From contig JAAZNC010000034.1 of assembly GCA_012798455.1 (NCBI GenBank), positions 1 through 64,000 of the forward strand: a stretch of 64,000 nucleotides of DNA, written 5' to 3'. The first letter of the stretch is position 1. The number at the start of each line of letters is the position of its first letter. This DNA comes from Chloroflexota bacterium (GTDB taxonomy: Bacteria > Chloroflexota > Anaerolineae > Anaerolineales > Anaerolineaceae). Position numbers and translations under genes: made by a program. The notes under the pieces were generated by a model. That model saw only the letters and a program-made list of their open reading frames with translations, ran no database searches and was not told the DNA's origin. Of the stretch, positions 56,204-64,000 are shown piece by piece.

Positions 56204-57499
56204 ATGGAATATAACACTTTCGCATGTGGCAGCATCATACAGAATAAAATTGAAGAGCATAAATCTGGAAAAAAAGCTGGTGTCTATTCTATTTGTTCAA
56301 CCAACCGGTCAGTTTTGCTAGCTGCAATGCAAATGCTTCGAAATTTACCGGAACCATTGTTGATCGAATCTACTTGCAATCAAGTTAATCAATATGGTGG
56401 GTATACAGGAATGACGCCATGTGATTTTTCCTTATATGTTAAAAGTCTGGCAGATGAGTCAGATTTTCCTGTAGAACGAATCATTCTGGGAGGCGATCAC
56501 CTGGGACCAAACCCTTGGAAAAATGAAACTCATGCAGAGGCAATGAAAAAAGCTGAACAGTTGATCTTTGATTGTGTGACAGCGGGTTATCAGAAAATCC
56601 ATCTTGATACTTCTATGTCTTGTAGAGATGATTCTGAATTGACTAAAGAGGAAATCGCAGAAAGAGCCACACGGTTATGCTTTCAATCAGAAATGAAAAC
56701 CTCGAACCGATTACCAGTATATGTGATAGGAACAGAAGTACCGATTCCGGGCGGATTGACAGCCGGCCATGACGAAAAAGCACATATTTCGAATGTCCAG
56801 GATGTAGAAGAAACCATCAGTATCTTTCGGAAGACCTTTATGAAATACGGATTACAGAGGGCATGGGATAGAACAATTGCAATTGTGGTCTCTCCTGGAG
56901 TGGAGTTTGGGGACAGAGAAATTTTCCAGTATAGTCGATTCCAAAACAGAGCACTTCGAGATTTCATCGAAACAATACCTACCCTCGTTTATGAAGCGCA
57001 TTCTACTGATTACCAACCCCCATCATTATTGCGTCAAATGGTGGAGGATCATTTTGCCATTTTGAAGGTCGGTCCTGCTTTGACATTTGCTTACCGCGAG
57101 GCGTTGTTTAATCTGGCTGCGATTGAGAAAGAAATACCAAATATTGATCAGAATTTACGGTCTAATTTAATAGAAGTTTTACTGCATACCATGCATGCTC
57201 AACCGACCCATTGGAACGAGCATTACCAGGGCACACCTCAGGAAATTGATTTTTCATTAAAGTACAGCTTTAATGATCGGGCTCGATATTATTGGGGACA
57301 ATCATCTATAAAAAGTGCTGTTGAAAAATTAATTGGAAACCTGCAAAATACCCCCATCCCATTAGCATTGATAAGTCAATATTTCTCTGTCTTCTTTAGA
57401 AAAGTACAGGAGGGGAGTATCCAACCCGTTTCGAAAGATTTAATTCAAGCCAGCATTATGCGAGTGCTAGAAAATTATCAGTTTGCCTGTCATATTTAA
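56204..57499 (+). CDS. GatZ/KbaZ-like protein of tagatose-phosphate metabolism
   Basis: A 431-aa TIM-barrel protein: CSTNRSVLLAAMQMLRN, IESTCNQVNQYGGYTGMTP, IILGGDHLGPNPWKN and TEVPIPGGL are typical of GatZ/KbaZ/AgaZ. It is classically a non-catalytic partner of class-II aldolase GatY, but no GatY is here and a class-I LacD-like gene is adjacent; a kinase-type role for tagatose 6-phosphate is possible. It begins 5 nt after the aldolase gene. Confidence 0.9.
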   Translation: MEYNTFACGSIIQNKIEEHKSGKKAGVYSICSTNRSVLLAAMQMLRNLPEPLLIESTCNQVNQYGGYTGMTPCDFSLYVKSLADESDFPVERIILGGDHLGPNPWKNETHAEAMKKAEQLIFDCVTAGYQKIHLDTSMSCRDDSELTKEEIAERATRLCFQSEMKTSNRLPVYVIGTEVPIPGGLTAGHDEKAHISNVQDVEETISIFRKTFMKYGLQRAWDRTIAIVVSPGVEFGDREIFQYSRFQNRALRDFIETIPTLVYEAHSTDYQPPSLLRQMVEDHFAILKVGPALTFAYREALFNLAAIEKEIPNIDQNLRSNLIEVLLHTMHAQPTHWNEHYQGTPQEIDFSLKYSFNDRARYYWGQSSIKSAVEKLIGNLQNTPIPLALISQYFSVFFRKVQEGSIQPVSKDLIQASIMRVLENYQFACHI

Positions 57500-57505
57500 A
57501 GTTCT

Positions 57506-58120
57506 CTACAAAATTTCTTCATCATCCAGAATGATATCCAAACTGTGTAGCAGGGATATCGCTTCGGGAAGGGTGAATCTGGTTTTGTGCAAGGTATTGA
57601 CTACCGCATTGATATCGTAGTTCCTGGCATCCCGAAAGTCGGTTTCTGTGAGATCGGTGTGAAAAAAGTGCGCTTTTATGAGATCAGTGCGTCGTAGGTC
57701 AGCCCGGCTCAGATCTGCTTCACCAAATTTGACCTCCTGCAACATACAATCCATGAATTTGGTGTTTTCGAGCAGGCAGCCGAAGAAATTGCAATAATTA
57801 AGATTGCATGCGATGAAATGCAGAGGAGGTTTTAATGCTTTCTTCTGCCATGTCAAACGTGTCCAATCGATCCCAACCAGACGTGATTTACGAAATATAG
57901 TGTTTTGGGATTGACAATGCTCCAATTTTGCCAGGCTGAGATCACATTGTTCAAATGAACAGTCCCTAAAATAGCAGGATTGCAGATCGGTCTCTACCAT
58001 CTGACAGGAATGAAAGGAGCATTGCGTGAAATTGCGGTCTTTAATCGCAATTCCGCTGAAATCTTTCCCGTTAAAATCAAACTCGAACAATTCTCGACCA
58101 GCAGGAAATTCATCACCCAT
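57506..58120 (-). CDS. Pentapeptide-repeat protein (Qnr/MfpA-like)
   Basis: A 204-aa protein made of repeated A(D/N)LXX units, such as FNGKDFSGI, CSFEQCDLSLAKLEHC and ADLSRADLRRTDLIKAHF, forming a right-handed beta helix with a central break around residues 85-100. DNA-mimic relatives protect DNA gyrase. Role here is unknown. It ends 6 nt from the convergent gatZ-like gene. Confidence 0.85.
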   Translation of the reverse strand: MGDEFPAGRELFEFDFNGKDFSGIAIKDRNFTQCSFHSCQMVETDLQSCYFRDCSFEQCDLSLAKLEHCQSQNTIFRKSRLVGIDWTRLTWQKKALKPPLHFIACNLNYCNFFGCLLENTKFMDCMLQEVKFGEADLSRADLRRTDLIKAHFFHTDLTETDFRDARNYDINAVVNTLHKTRFTLPEAISLLHSLDIILDDEEIL

Positions 58121-58146
58121 CCTTCCATTGTATATGAATTTGCCCG

Positions 58147-58692
58147 CTAAACCAGTTTTTCCTGATATTTCTTTCTGAATTTAGCGAGTTTGGGCGAGAT
58201 TACGAACTGGCAGTAGGGCTGCAGCTTATTACGAAAATAGTAATCTTTGTGATATTCCTCTGCCGGGTAGAATTGCTCCAGTGGTATGATCTCTGTTATG
58301 ATGGGGGTAGAAAATTTTCTTTCTTTTTCCAGATCGGCAAGCATGCCCTGTGCTTGCTTTTTTTGTTTTTCATTTAAGTAAAGAATGATAGAGCGATACT
58401 GACTGCCGATATCGTTACCCTGACGGTTAGGCGTGGTAGGATCATGGGTTTGCCAGAATATTTCCAGTAAGTCTTGATAAGTGATCACACTCGTGTCAAA
58501 TTCGATCTTCACTACTTCGGCGTGTCCGGTGGTATCACTGCATACCTGCTGGTAAGTGGGGTCGGGAGTGTGCCCGCCCGCATACCCAGGCGTGACTGAT
58601 TTGACTCCCTCTAACTGGCTGAAAATAGCCTCTGCACACCAAAAGCAGCCACTACCGAAAACTGCCGTTTGCATCGAATCGTTATTTTTCAT
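58147..58692 (-). CDS. msrA: Peptide methionine-S-sulfoxide reductase MsrA
   Basis: Repairs S-form methionine sulfoxide. The 181-aa protein has the catalytic GCFWCAE at residue 14 and GYAGGHTPDPTYQQVCSDTTGHAEVV, with a C-terminal resolving-type cysteine in QPYCQFVI. It overlaps the msrB gene by 11 nt and is transcribed after it, so the two form an operon. Confidence 0.96.
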   Translation of the reverse strand: MKNNDSMQTAVFGSGCFWCAEAIFSQLEGVKSVTPGYAGGHTPDPTYQQVCSDTTGHAEVVKIEFDTSVITYQDLLEIFWQTHDPTTPNRQGNDIGSQYRSIILYLNEKQKKQAQGMLADLEKERKFSTPIITEIIPLEQFYPAEEYHKDYYFRNKLQPYCQFVISPKLAKFRKKYQEKLV

Positions 58693-59050
58693 CGGGTATG
58701 AACCTCATTGAGATTGAATTCACACAGTAACGTGTGTTTTTTGGCGTAAAACCTTCTCCTTTGAAAACATGTCCTAAATGGGCACCGCAGGCAGTACATT
58801 GAATCTCGGTGCGGTAGCCATCTGCATCGGGAAGTTCTTTCATGGCACCCGGGACGGCATCATCAAAGCTAGGCCAGCCGCAGCCGGCATCAAACTTGTT
58901 GTTGGAGCGGTAAAGCAGGGCGCCGCACTGGCGGCAGGTATAGGTTCCTTTTTCAAAAAAGTCATCGTATTTTCCACTGAAAGGGCGCTCGGTGCCTTTG
59001 TGCAAGATAACATATTTTTCTTCAGGTGTAAGAGGTTCCATTTTCGTCAT
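58682..59050 (-). CDS. msrB: Peptide methionine-R-sulfoxide reductase MsrB
   Basis: Repairs R-form methionine sulfoxide (122 aa). Structural zinc cysteines: YTCRQCGALLY and CTACGAHLGHVF. The catalytic Cys is in RYCVNSISMRF. GCGWPSFDDA and HKGTERPFSGKYDD are also conserved. It starts behind GTGAGGTTATT and is followed by msrA. Confidence 0.95.
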   Translation of the reverse strand: MTKMEPLTPEEKYVILHKGTERPFSGKYDDFFEKGTYTCRQCGALLYRSNNKFDAGCGWPSFDDAVPGAMKELPDADGYRTEIQCTACGAHLGHVFKGEGFTPKNTRYCVNSISMRFIPDEK

Positions 59051-59203
59051 AATAACCTCACTTTTCTATTGACTTACAGTGTATATAGGAATAGCGGATG
59101 ATGTTGTTAGCAAAGTGTTAATCCCATAGTCAATTACTTTGTTGTACAATCCCCCTTCTCAAAGTTTGTGCTATCTGATAAGATAAGCACCGTTCTTCAT
59201 CAG

Positions 59204-59234
59204 AAAACCTCGGCGCAATAAAGCCGGGTTTTTT
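59204..59234 (+). terminator. Leader terminator 20 nt upstream of typA
   Basis: AAACCTCGGC pairs with GCCGGGTTT around GCAATAAA, followed by TTTTTT. It sits between a possible -10 (TACAAT, near 59145) and the typA start. No upstream gene on this strand needs it, so it may be a leader attenuator. Confidence 0.65.
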
Positions 59235-59254
59235 AATGGAAAAGAAGGATTCAA

Positions 59255-61114
59255 ATGCTTAAAGAAAGAACAGATCTAAGAAATATTGCCATCATCGCGC
59301 ATGTCGATCATGGAAAGACCACCCTGGTAGATGGATTATTGCGTCAAGCGCACACTTTTCGCGAGAATCAGCAGGTCGCTGAGCGTGTGATGGATTCCAA
59401 TGACCTTGAGCGTGAACGCGGCATTACCATTCTGGCGAAGAATACTGCCGTCTCCATTTTTGACCCCGAAACCAAGCAGCAGGTTAAGATCAATATTGTG
59501 GATACTCCAGGGCATGCCGATTTCGGTGGTGAGGTTGAACGGGTCATGAATATGGTAGATGGGGTGTTGTTGCTGGTAGATGCGGCAGAGGGTCCCATGC
59601 CACAAACCCGTTTTGTCTTGAAAAAAGCTCTTGAAATGGGGCATAAGGCTATTGTGGTCATCAATAAAGTGGATCGCAAGGATGCTGAGCCGGAACGTGC
59701 TCTCAACCAAACCTTTGATCTTTTTATTGATCTGGGTGCCAGTGATGAGCAGGCTGATTTTCCTGTTATTTATGCCAGTGCAACAGTTGCCCGAGCTGGA
59801 CTCACGCCCAAATTAAGCCCTGATTTACAACCTTTGTTTTCAACTATTCTGCGCTATATTCCTGCACCCATGGTGGATATGGATGCGCCATATCGCATGC
59901 TGGTCACCAATCTGGGTTACGATGATTACCGCGGTGTGACTGCCATGGGACGCATTTATGCAGGAAAAATTCATGTTGGGCAAGATCTAACCCGTATATC
60001 GCTGAATGGGGAAATGATCAAGGAATGCGCTCAGTATTTATATATTCACAAAGGATTGGAACGCATCGAGATGGAAGAAGCCAGTGCCGGGGAGATCATC
60101 ACGCTGGCTGGGCTGGAAGGTATTGCCATTGGCGAAACGCTCACCGATCCCGAATACCCCGATCCGTTGCCTCCCATTCGGGTGGAAGAACCGACCGTGC
60201 GCATGACCTTTGGTGTGAATACCTCTCCCTTTGCTGGTAAAGAAGGAAAATGGGGCACCTCCCGCAAGATCCGCGAGCGCTTATTTACCGAGTTGCGCAC
60301 CAATGTGGCTCTGCGTGTTGAAGAAACAGAGAGCACTGATTCGTTCTTGGTATCAGGACGTGGTGAACTGCACCTGGCGATCCTGATCGAAACCATGCGC
60401 CGTGAAGGATATGAATTTCAAGTATCACGTCCTGAAGTAATTTTCCATAAAGCGAAAGATGGTTCCTTGTTGGAACCGTATGAAGAGGTTTACATCGAAA
60501 CCAGCGCTGACACGGTAGGCGCAGTAGTGGAAATGCTTGGTAAGCGCCATGGCAACATGAAGGATATGCGCGAAAATACTGATGGCACCGTTCGTATCGT
60601 CTATGTTGTGCCAACCCGTGGATTATTGGGATTTCGCTACCAATTCCTGACTGCTACACGGGGGCTGGGTGTGATGAACACCCTTTTCCATGGCTATGAC
60701 GTTATCACCGGCAACCTCATCACGCGCTATACCGGTTCTCTGGTGGCATGGGAAAGCGGTGTTACCAGCACCTATGGATTGAAGAATGCCGAGGAACGCG
60801 GTACCCTTTTTTTAGGTGCCGGAGTGGATGTTTATGAGGGCATGGTGATCGGTGAATATGCCCGTCCGGGTGACCTGACCATTAACGTATGCAAACAGAA
60901 ACACCTCACCAATATGCGTTCTTCCAATAAAGATATTGAGATTAGATTGACCCCGCCGCGCGAGATGAGTCTGGATGAAGCCATCGAATACCTGGCGGAT
61001 GATGAACTGCTGGAAGTGACACCGCAGGCATATCGCATCCGCAAGCGTATTTTGGATAGTGAGGAACGCGGTAAATTGGTTAAGAATTCCAAGAAGGCGT
61101 TAGACGAAGAATAA
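59255..61114 (+). CDS. typA: Translational GTPase TypA/BipA
   Basis: Ribosome-binding GTPase (619 aa) important in stress and cold growth. G-motifs: [15 protein letters not shown] (G1), RGITI (G2), VDTPGHADF (G3), NKVDR (G4). TypA-specific C-terminal region includes [16 protein letters not shown] and [30 protein letters not shown]. Leader terminator upstream, strong terminator downstream. Confidence 0.97.
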   Translation: MLKERTDLRNIAIIAHVDHGKTTLVDGLLRQAHTFRENQQVAERVMDSNDLERERGITILAKNTAVSIFDPETKQQVKINIVDTPGHADFGGEVERVMNMVDGVLLLVDAAEGPMPQTRFVLKKALEMGHKAIVVINKVDRKDAEPERALNQTFDLFIDLGASDEQADFPVIYASATVARAGLTPKLSPDLQPLFSTILRYIPAPMVDMDAPYRMLVTNLGYDDYRGVTAMGRIYAGKIHVGQDLTRISLNGEMIKECAQYLYIHKGLERIEMEEASAGEIITLAGLEGIAIGETLTDPEYPDPLPPIRVEEPTVRMTFGVNTSPFAGKEGKWGTSRKIRERLFTELRTNVALRVEETESTDSFLVSGRGELHLAILIETMRREGYEFQVSRPEVIFHKAKDGSLLEPYEEVYIETSADTVGAVVEMLGKRHGNMKDMRENTDGTVRIVYVVPTRGLLGFRYQFLTATRGLGVMNTLFHGYDVITGNLITRYTGSLVAWESGVTSTYGLKNAEERGTLFLGAGVDVYEGMVIGEYARPGDLTINVCKQKHLTNMRSSNKDIEIRLTPPREMSLDEAIEYLADDELLEVTPQAYRIRKRILDSEERGKLVKNSKKALDEE

Positions 61115-61129
61115 GGTAAGATAGCGATA

Positions 61130-61163
61130 AAAAAGAGCGATGAAAATACTCATCGCTCTTTTT
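61130..61163. terminator. Terminator between typA and heliorhodopsin
   Basis: AAAAAGAGCGATGA pairs with TCATCGCTCTTTTT around AAATAC. The arms are flanked by A- and T-runs, so it can work for both convergent genes. Confidence 0.9.
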
Positions 61164-61182
61164 GCTTTGGTTATCATTTGGT

Positions 61183-61965
61183 TTATATGGGTGCCAGAGT
61201 TCCGGCAAAGATCTGCCAGGCCAAGGCAGTTTTCGCCACCAAGCTCAAGATGATGTAAACCCGCTCCCCGTACAGGTAGTCTTTCCAGTGTCCCACTTTC
61301 TTATATTGCAGCACCATGTTGATGGCAAAGCTGTTGAAGAAGACGAAGATGGTGGGGATGATGGCATAGACGAACGCCGGTGGTTTGGTATCCGAGGAGG
61401 AAAGGGCACTCAGGAAATAGATCACGATCACGATCCAGGGGATGATACCAGCGATGCTCCCGTAAACAAAAGCATGCCAGTCGGTCTTTTCGGTGGTCTG
61501 ATTGTGACGTTCCATCATGATTCCGGAAAAATTCATCATGGCGTTGATGCCGAACATCAAGATCATACTTCCCATATCCCAGATGCCCACCAGCATCCCG
61601 ATCAACACGATCATCAAGGATGAACTGAGTGCATACTCGTAAAACCTGACTGGGTTCATGCCCTTTTTCAGGTTTTTCACGTAAGCGGGATATCCAAAAG
61701 TTGCCAAGTAGAAATGTGCCACTGCTGAGATCAGCAAGAAAATTGCCACTGCCGGACCAAAAGGCAGTTCATAGAGCAGGCTTGGATCAGGGGTGAGGGT
61801 TAAGGTGGTGGTATCAAATTTCAGAAAATTAGTAAAAATAGGATAAGTTGTATCATTGCTTACCACCCACATAAAGATACCTTGGGTGAGATGCAGAAAA
61901 CCCATAATGATGTTAAATCGGCGCAACTTTTGGAATGTCCTTTCGTCAGTTTTTTCCGTGTTCAT
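61183..61965 (-). CDS. Heliorhodopsin
   Basis: A seven-helix retinal protein of 260 aa. The third-helix region reads YEYALSSSLMIVLIGMLVGI, with the glutamate that is the Schiff-base counterion in heliorhodopsins, and the seventh helix reads ILSLVAKTALAWQIFAGTL with the retinal-binding lysine. Helix-five region IAGIIPWIVIVIYFLS also matches. Family members have reversed topology and slow photocycles and are not known ion pumps. ATG 61965 (MNTEKTDE) is preferred: AGGAG is upstream. The ORF-track start at 62106 adds an unrelated 47-residue N-terminus. Confidence 0.93.
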   Translation of the reverse strand: MNTEKTDERTFQKLRRFNIIMGFLHLTQGIFMWVVSNDTTYPIFTNFLKFDTTTLTLTPDPSLLYELPFGPAVAIFLLISAVAHFYLATFGYPAYVKNLKKGMNPVRFYEYALSSSLMIVLIGMLVGIWDMGSMILMFGINAMMNFSGIMMERHNQTTEKTDWHAFVYGSIAGIIPWIVIVIYFLSALSSSDTKPPAFVYAIIPTIFVFFNSFAINMVLQYKKVGHWKDYLYGERVYIILSLVAKTALAWQIFAGTLAPI

Positions 61966-62229
61966 TTTTCTCCTATTCTTTTCTTCAAATCTATAATATT
62001 CCTCTGGAAAATACAAGTATGCATCGTCTTTAGATTGAAAAATACCTCGAAAGTTAAAGAGCATCATACTTGGATTTCTTATTATCAGAAAATGGTGATA
62101 TGACATAGGTAATGCCCCTCAATTACGAAAGTGAGAGTACTTTTATGATTGTGAGTAATCTTGATTTTAAGTGGTTGGTCGTACAATTATCATGCTTGAT
62201 CAGCATAAATTAACTGGTGAGATAAAAAA

Positions 62230-63090
62230 ATGAAAATAGTCACAGATTCCGGAACCGATTCGCGTTGTATTAATACGAACAATTATGAAATTCACGAAGT
62301 ATCCCTTAAAGTGAATATTGGGGAGAAAGTCTATCTTGATGGTCAGGGGCAAGATCTAGATCAATTCTATCAATCGATGGAAACGAGCGAAATTTTACCA
62401 AAGACTTCGCAACCCTCTGCAGGAGAATTTGCAGATCTCTATCGTAAATTGTCCAAAGAAGATAAAGAAATCCTATCCATCCATATTTCTTCTGGATTGA
62501 GTGGCACGGTGAATTCAGCCAAAGCAGCTGTTGCCATGGTGCCAGAAGCCAATGTGACCATAGTCGATACCAAAACCCTTTCTGTGGGGGCTGGCTGGCA
62601 GGTGATCGAAGCTGCCAAAGCAGCGGCAGCAGGTTGGAGCAAAGAACAGATCGTGCCTTACCTGAAACGCATTGCGGATGCCACCCGCACTATTTATACA
62701 TTGAAGGAACTGAAATATCTTATCAATGGCGGGCGTATCAGCCATATGAAAGGACTGATTGCTTCCATCCTGAATATTAAACCCCTCATTGGTGTGGATA
62801 ATGAAAAAGGCAATTATACTCAATTGGGACAATCACGTTCCTTCAAACTGGCTTTGCAGGGATTGGTCAACCTGGTTGGCAAAACCATCTCGCCAAGTGA
62901 AAAAATGGTTGCCCAAATTGTCCATGCAGATAATACTGAAGGTGCAGAATCGTTGAAAGAACAGTTGGATTCCGTGTTCAAAACCGTATGGTATCCGATC
63001 AGCCAGCTTTCGCTGGTGTTGGGCGCTCACACCGGTTCCAGCCTGGTAGGGGTTTGCTATGCACCCGCCGCGGTCTTTGAAGGATTATAA
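62230..63090 (+). CDS. DegV-family fatty-acid-binding protein
   Basis: A 286-aa protein of the DegV/FakB type that binds a fatty acid and, in some bacteria, presents it to a fatty-acid kinase. Motifs: IVTDSGTDS near the start, TSQPSAGEF, HISSGLSGTVNSAK and the C-terminal VLGAHTGSSLVGV. ATG 62230 has GGTGAGATAAAAAA before it. It is divergent from the heliorhodopsin gene (264 nt between). Confidence 0.93.
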   Translation: MKIVTDSGTDSRCINTNNYEIHEVSLKVNIGEKVYLDGQGQDLDQFYQSMETSEILPKTSQPSAGEFADLYRKLSKEDKEILSIHISSGLSGTVNSAKAAVAMVPEANVTIVDTKTLSVGAGWQVIEAAKAAAAGWSKEQIVPYLKRIADATRTIYTLKELKYLINGGRISHMKGLIASILNIKPLIGVDNEKGNYTQLGQSRSFKLALQGLVNLVGKTISPSEKMVAQIVHADNTEGAESLKEQLDSVFKTVWYPISQLSLVLGAHTGSSLVGVCYAPAAVFEGL

Positions 63091-63116
63091 GACAAGATAA
63101 TCTAAAAAAAATTGAT

Positions 63117-63154
63117 AAAATGGTATATGTCGCGCTACGGCATATACCTATTTT
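63117..63154 (+). terminator. Terminator-like hairpin after degV
   Basis: GGTATATG (63122-63129) pairs with CATATACC (63141-63148), flanked by AAAAT and TATTTT. It is likely a modest terminator between degV and the small membrane gene. Confidence 0.5.
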
Positions 63155-63176
63155 GATTTAAGAGAGCAGGAGTGAA

Positions 63177-63542
63177 ATGAAAAAGAATCAACGGATAGCT
63201 CTTGTTTTGCGCTATTTGCTCATTCTGAATGCGTTGATCTGGGTCTTACTGGCAATCTTCACCGTGGTTCAACGCTATAAGAATGGATCGATTTCGCCTT
63301 TTACTATTTTGCTTATTGGCATGATGATCGGGAATGGCTTGGTGTTTGGGTGGTGCTCCTGGCGTTTGTCAATGAGAAGTTACCAGATTATCTATATTGC
63401 CTGGCTTGTTTTGAACATCATTCTCACATTTACCGACCAATTTGGTGCATTGGATCTGATAACGTTAATTCTGGATACTCTTATTCTCAGCTTGCTGTTA
63501 TTTTGGATGAGATATGGGCATATTCAAATAGAAGAATCCTGA
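63177..63542 (+). CDS. Small four-helix membrane protein of unknown function
   Basis: A 121-aa protein with four hydrophobic segments (about residues 9-30, 39-60, 68-87, 91-112) and short loops. RBS GAGAGCAGGAG precedes ATG 63177. I do not recognise the family. It follows degV in the same direction, past a hairpin. Confidence 0.6.
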   Translation: MKKNQRIALVLRYLLILNALIWVLLAIFTVVQRYKNGSISPFTILLIGMMIGNGLVFGWCSWRLSMRSYQIIYIAWLVLNIILTFTDQFGALDLITLILDTLILSLLLFWMRYGHIQIEES

Positions 63543-63759
63543 ATCAGAATCTCTGGATGTGCTGAATTACCATATGCCAGTGCCGGGCATTTTGATGTGA
63601 TTTCTTTGTAATTCTTACTATCTTCCCTATCCTGTTGGTGAAGTGGTGTAGATTACTGAAAGTCGACCCCAAACAGTTCAAATTTCTTCTAAGTGATGAA
63701 TTTATCCTTGTGATCATCAACAAAATTAATATTAATTTCATGAGATTGTTGCAAGAACA

Positions 63760-63793
63760 AAAACGGGTTGCTTGGTCAAAGCAACCCGTTTTT
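63760..63793. terminator. Terminator of the corrinoid-protein gene
   Basis: AAAACGGGTTGC pairs with GCAACCCGTTTT around TTGGTCAAA, with T/A runs on both sides. It lies 20 nt past the stop codon of the minus-strand corrinoid gene. Confidence 0.85.
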
Positions 63794-63812
63794 ATCATCT
63801 CGATTTACTGAA

Positions 63813-64000
63813 CTAAGCATTGATCAAGGATTTTGCCAGATCAACTGCAATTGATGAATTCTGAGCATATCCATCTGCCCCAATTTTTTGAGCATAGTGT
63901 TCATTCAGTGGAGCACCGCCAACCATGATCTTTACCTGATCGCGCAACCCTGCCTGCTTAATAGCCTCTATGATCTCAGACATCTGAGGCATGGTGGTGG
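63813..64000 (-). CDS. Corrinoid (B12-binding) protein, C-terminal end only
   Basis: Partial gene: only the last 62 codons are in the window, ending with TAG at 63815-63813. The peptide includes TTMPQMSEIIEAIKQAG, KIMVGGAPLNEHYAQ and IGADGYAQNSSIAVDLAK, the C-terminal half of the cobalamin-binding domain of MtbC/MtaC-type methyltransferase corrinoid proteins. The gene continues beyond position 64000. It was not in the ORF track because its start is outside. Confidence 0.9.
   Translation of the reverse strand, partial: TTMPQMSEIIEAIKQAGLRDQVKIMVGGAPLNEHYAQKIGADGYAQNSSIAVDLAKSLINA

Noticed and set aside
15604-63774. Shared 15-mer AAAACGGGTTGCTTG at 15604 and 63760
   Set aside because: Both copies are parts of hairpins, and one shared 15-mer in 64 kb is within chance expectation, so it is not called a repeat family.
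63544-63798. Minus-strand 84-aa ORF near the window end
   Set aside because: It starts inside the terminator of the corrinoid gene and has Cys/Asn-rich random composition.

Overview
The window looks like a chromosome segment of a bacterium in the phylum Chloroflexota, most probably an Anaerolineae-type anaerobe. This placement is an inference from gene content: several tungsten, corrinoid and ferredoxin genes, lipoprotein-anchored ABC binding proteins, a heliorhodopsin (a family described mainly from monoderm lineages), and a cellulose-synthase-like cluster with no outer-membrane export gene. No rRNA, tRNA, CRISPR array, insertion sequence or phage gene was recognised.

Layout. 0-5.7 kb: a BMP-type nucleoside ABC importer followed by a nucleoside hydrolase. 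5.8-8.6 kb: a polar amino-acid ABC importer behind a strong promoter and a terminator-bearing leader. 8.7-11.3 kb: a large HPr-kinase-like P-loop protein and a ubiquitin-fold/Mut7-C protein. 11.4-15.6 kb: a P2C-like cation ATPase with two TrkA/RCK proteins and no TrkH/KtrB channel gene. 15.7-19.6 kb: HtrA-type protease, HAD phosphatase, CPBP membrane protease and a ferritin-VIT1 (MbfA-like) iron protein. 19.6-20.1 kb: a gene-free gap with a possible small RNA. 20.1-29.1 kb: a five-gene polysaccharide synthase cluster with a six-module MshEN-GT2 fusion, a GT-C-like membrane protein, a BcsB-like protein and a membrane protein with a degenerate GGDEF domain.

29.2-32 kb: ferredoxin, aldehyde ferredoxin oxidoreductase (AOR) and a VOC protein. 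32-34.5 kb: proB-proA. 34.5-35.4 kb: two tiny genes and a MobB-like GTPase. 35.5-49 kb: a divergent sugar/amino-sugar locus. It has a PfkB kinase, amidohydrolase and YjbQ on one side. On the other are a DeoR regulator, two dehydrogenases, a FrlB-like SIS protein, a frameshifted penicillin-acylase-like gene and a ribose-type ABC importer. 49-57.5 kb: a second, PTS-fed amino-sugar locus (UlaA-type EIIC with EIIB and EIIA, AgaS-like SIS, NagA-like deacetylase, UPF0309 SIS, DeoR regulator, LacD- and GatZ-like aldolase proteins). 57.5-64 kb: pentapeptide-repeat protein, MsrA, MsrB, TypA/BipA, heliorhodopsin, DegV, a small membrane protein and the C-terminal end of a corrinoid protein.

How it fits together. 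The gene set suggests a scavenging fermenter that imports nucleosides, amino acids and amino sugars through dedicated carriers, each with local regulation: leader terminators, hairpins after binding-protein genes, and divergent DeoR promoters with inverted repeats. The most novel parts are the MshEN-array synthase cluster, the P2C-like ATPase with paired RCK proteins, the heliorhodopsin, and the acylase/deglycase/kinase sugar locus. All calls were made by reading motifs and protein sequences by eye; no database search or structure prediction was run.
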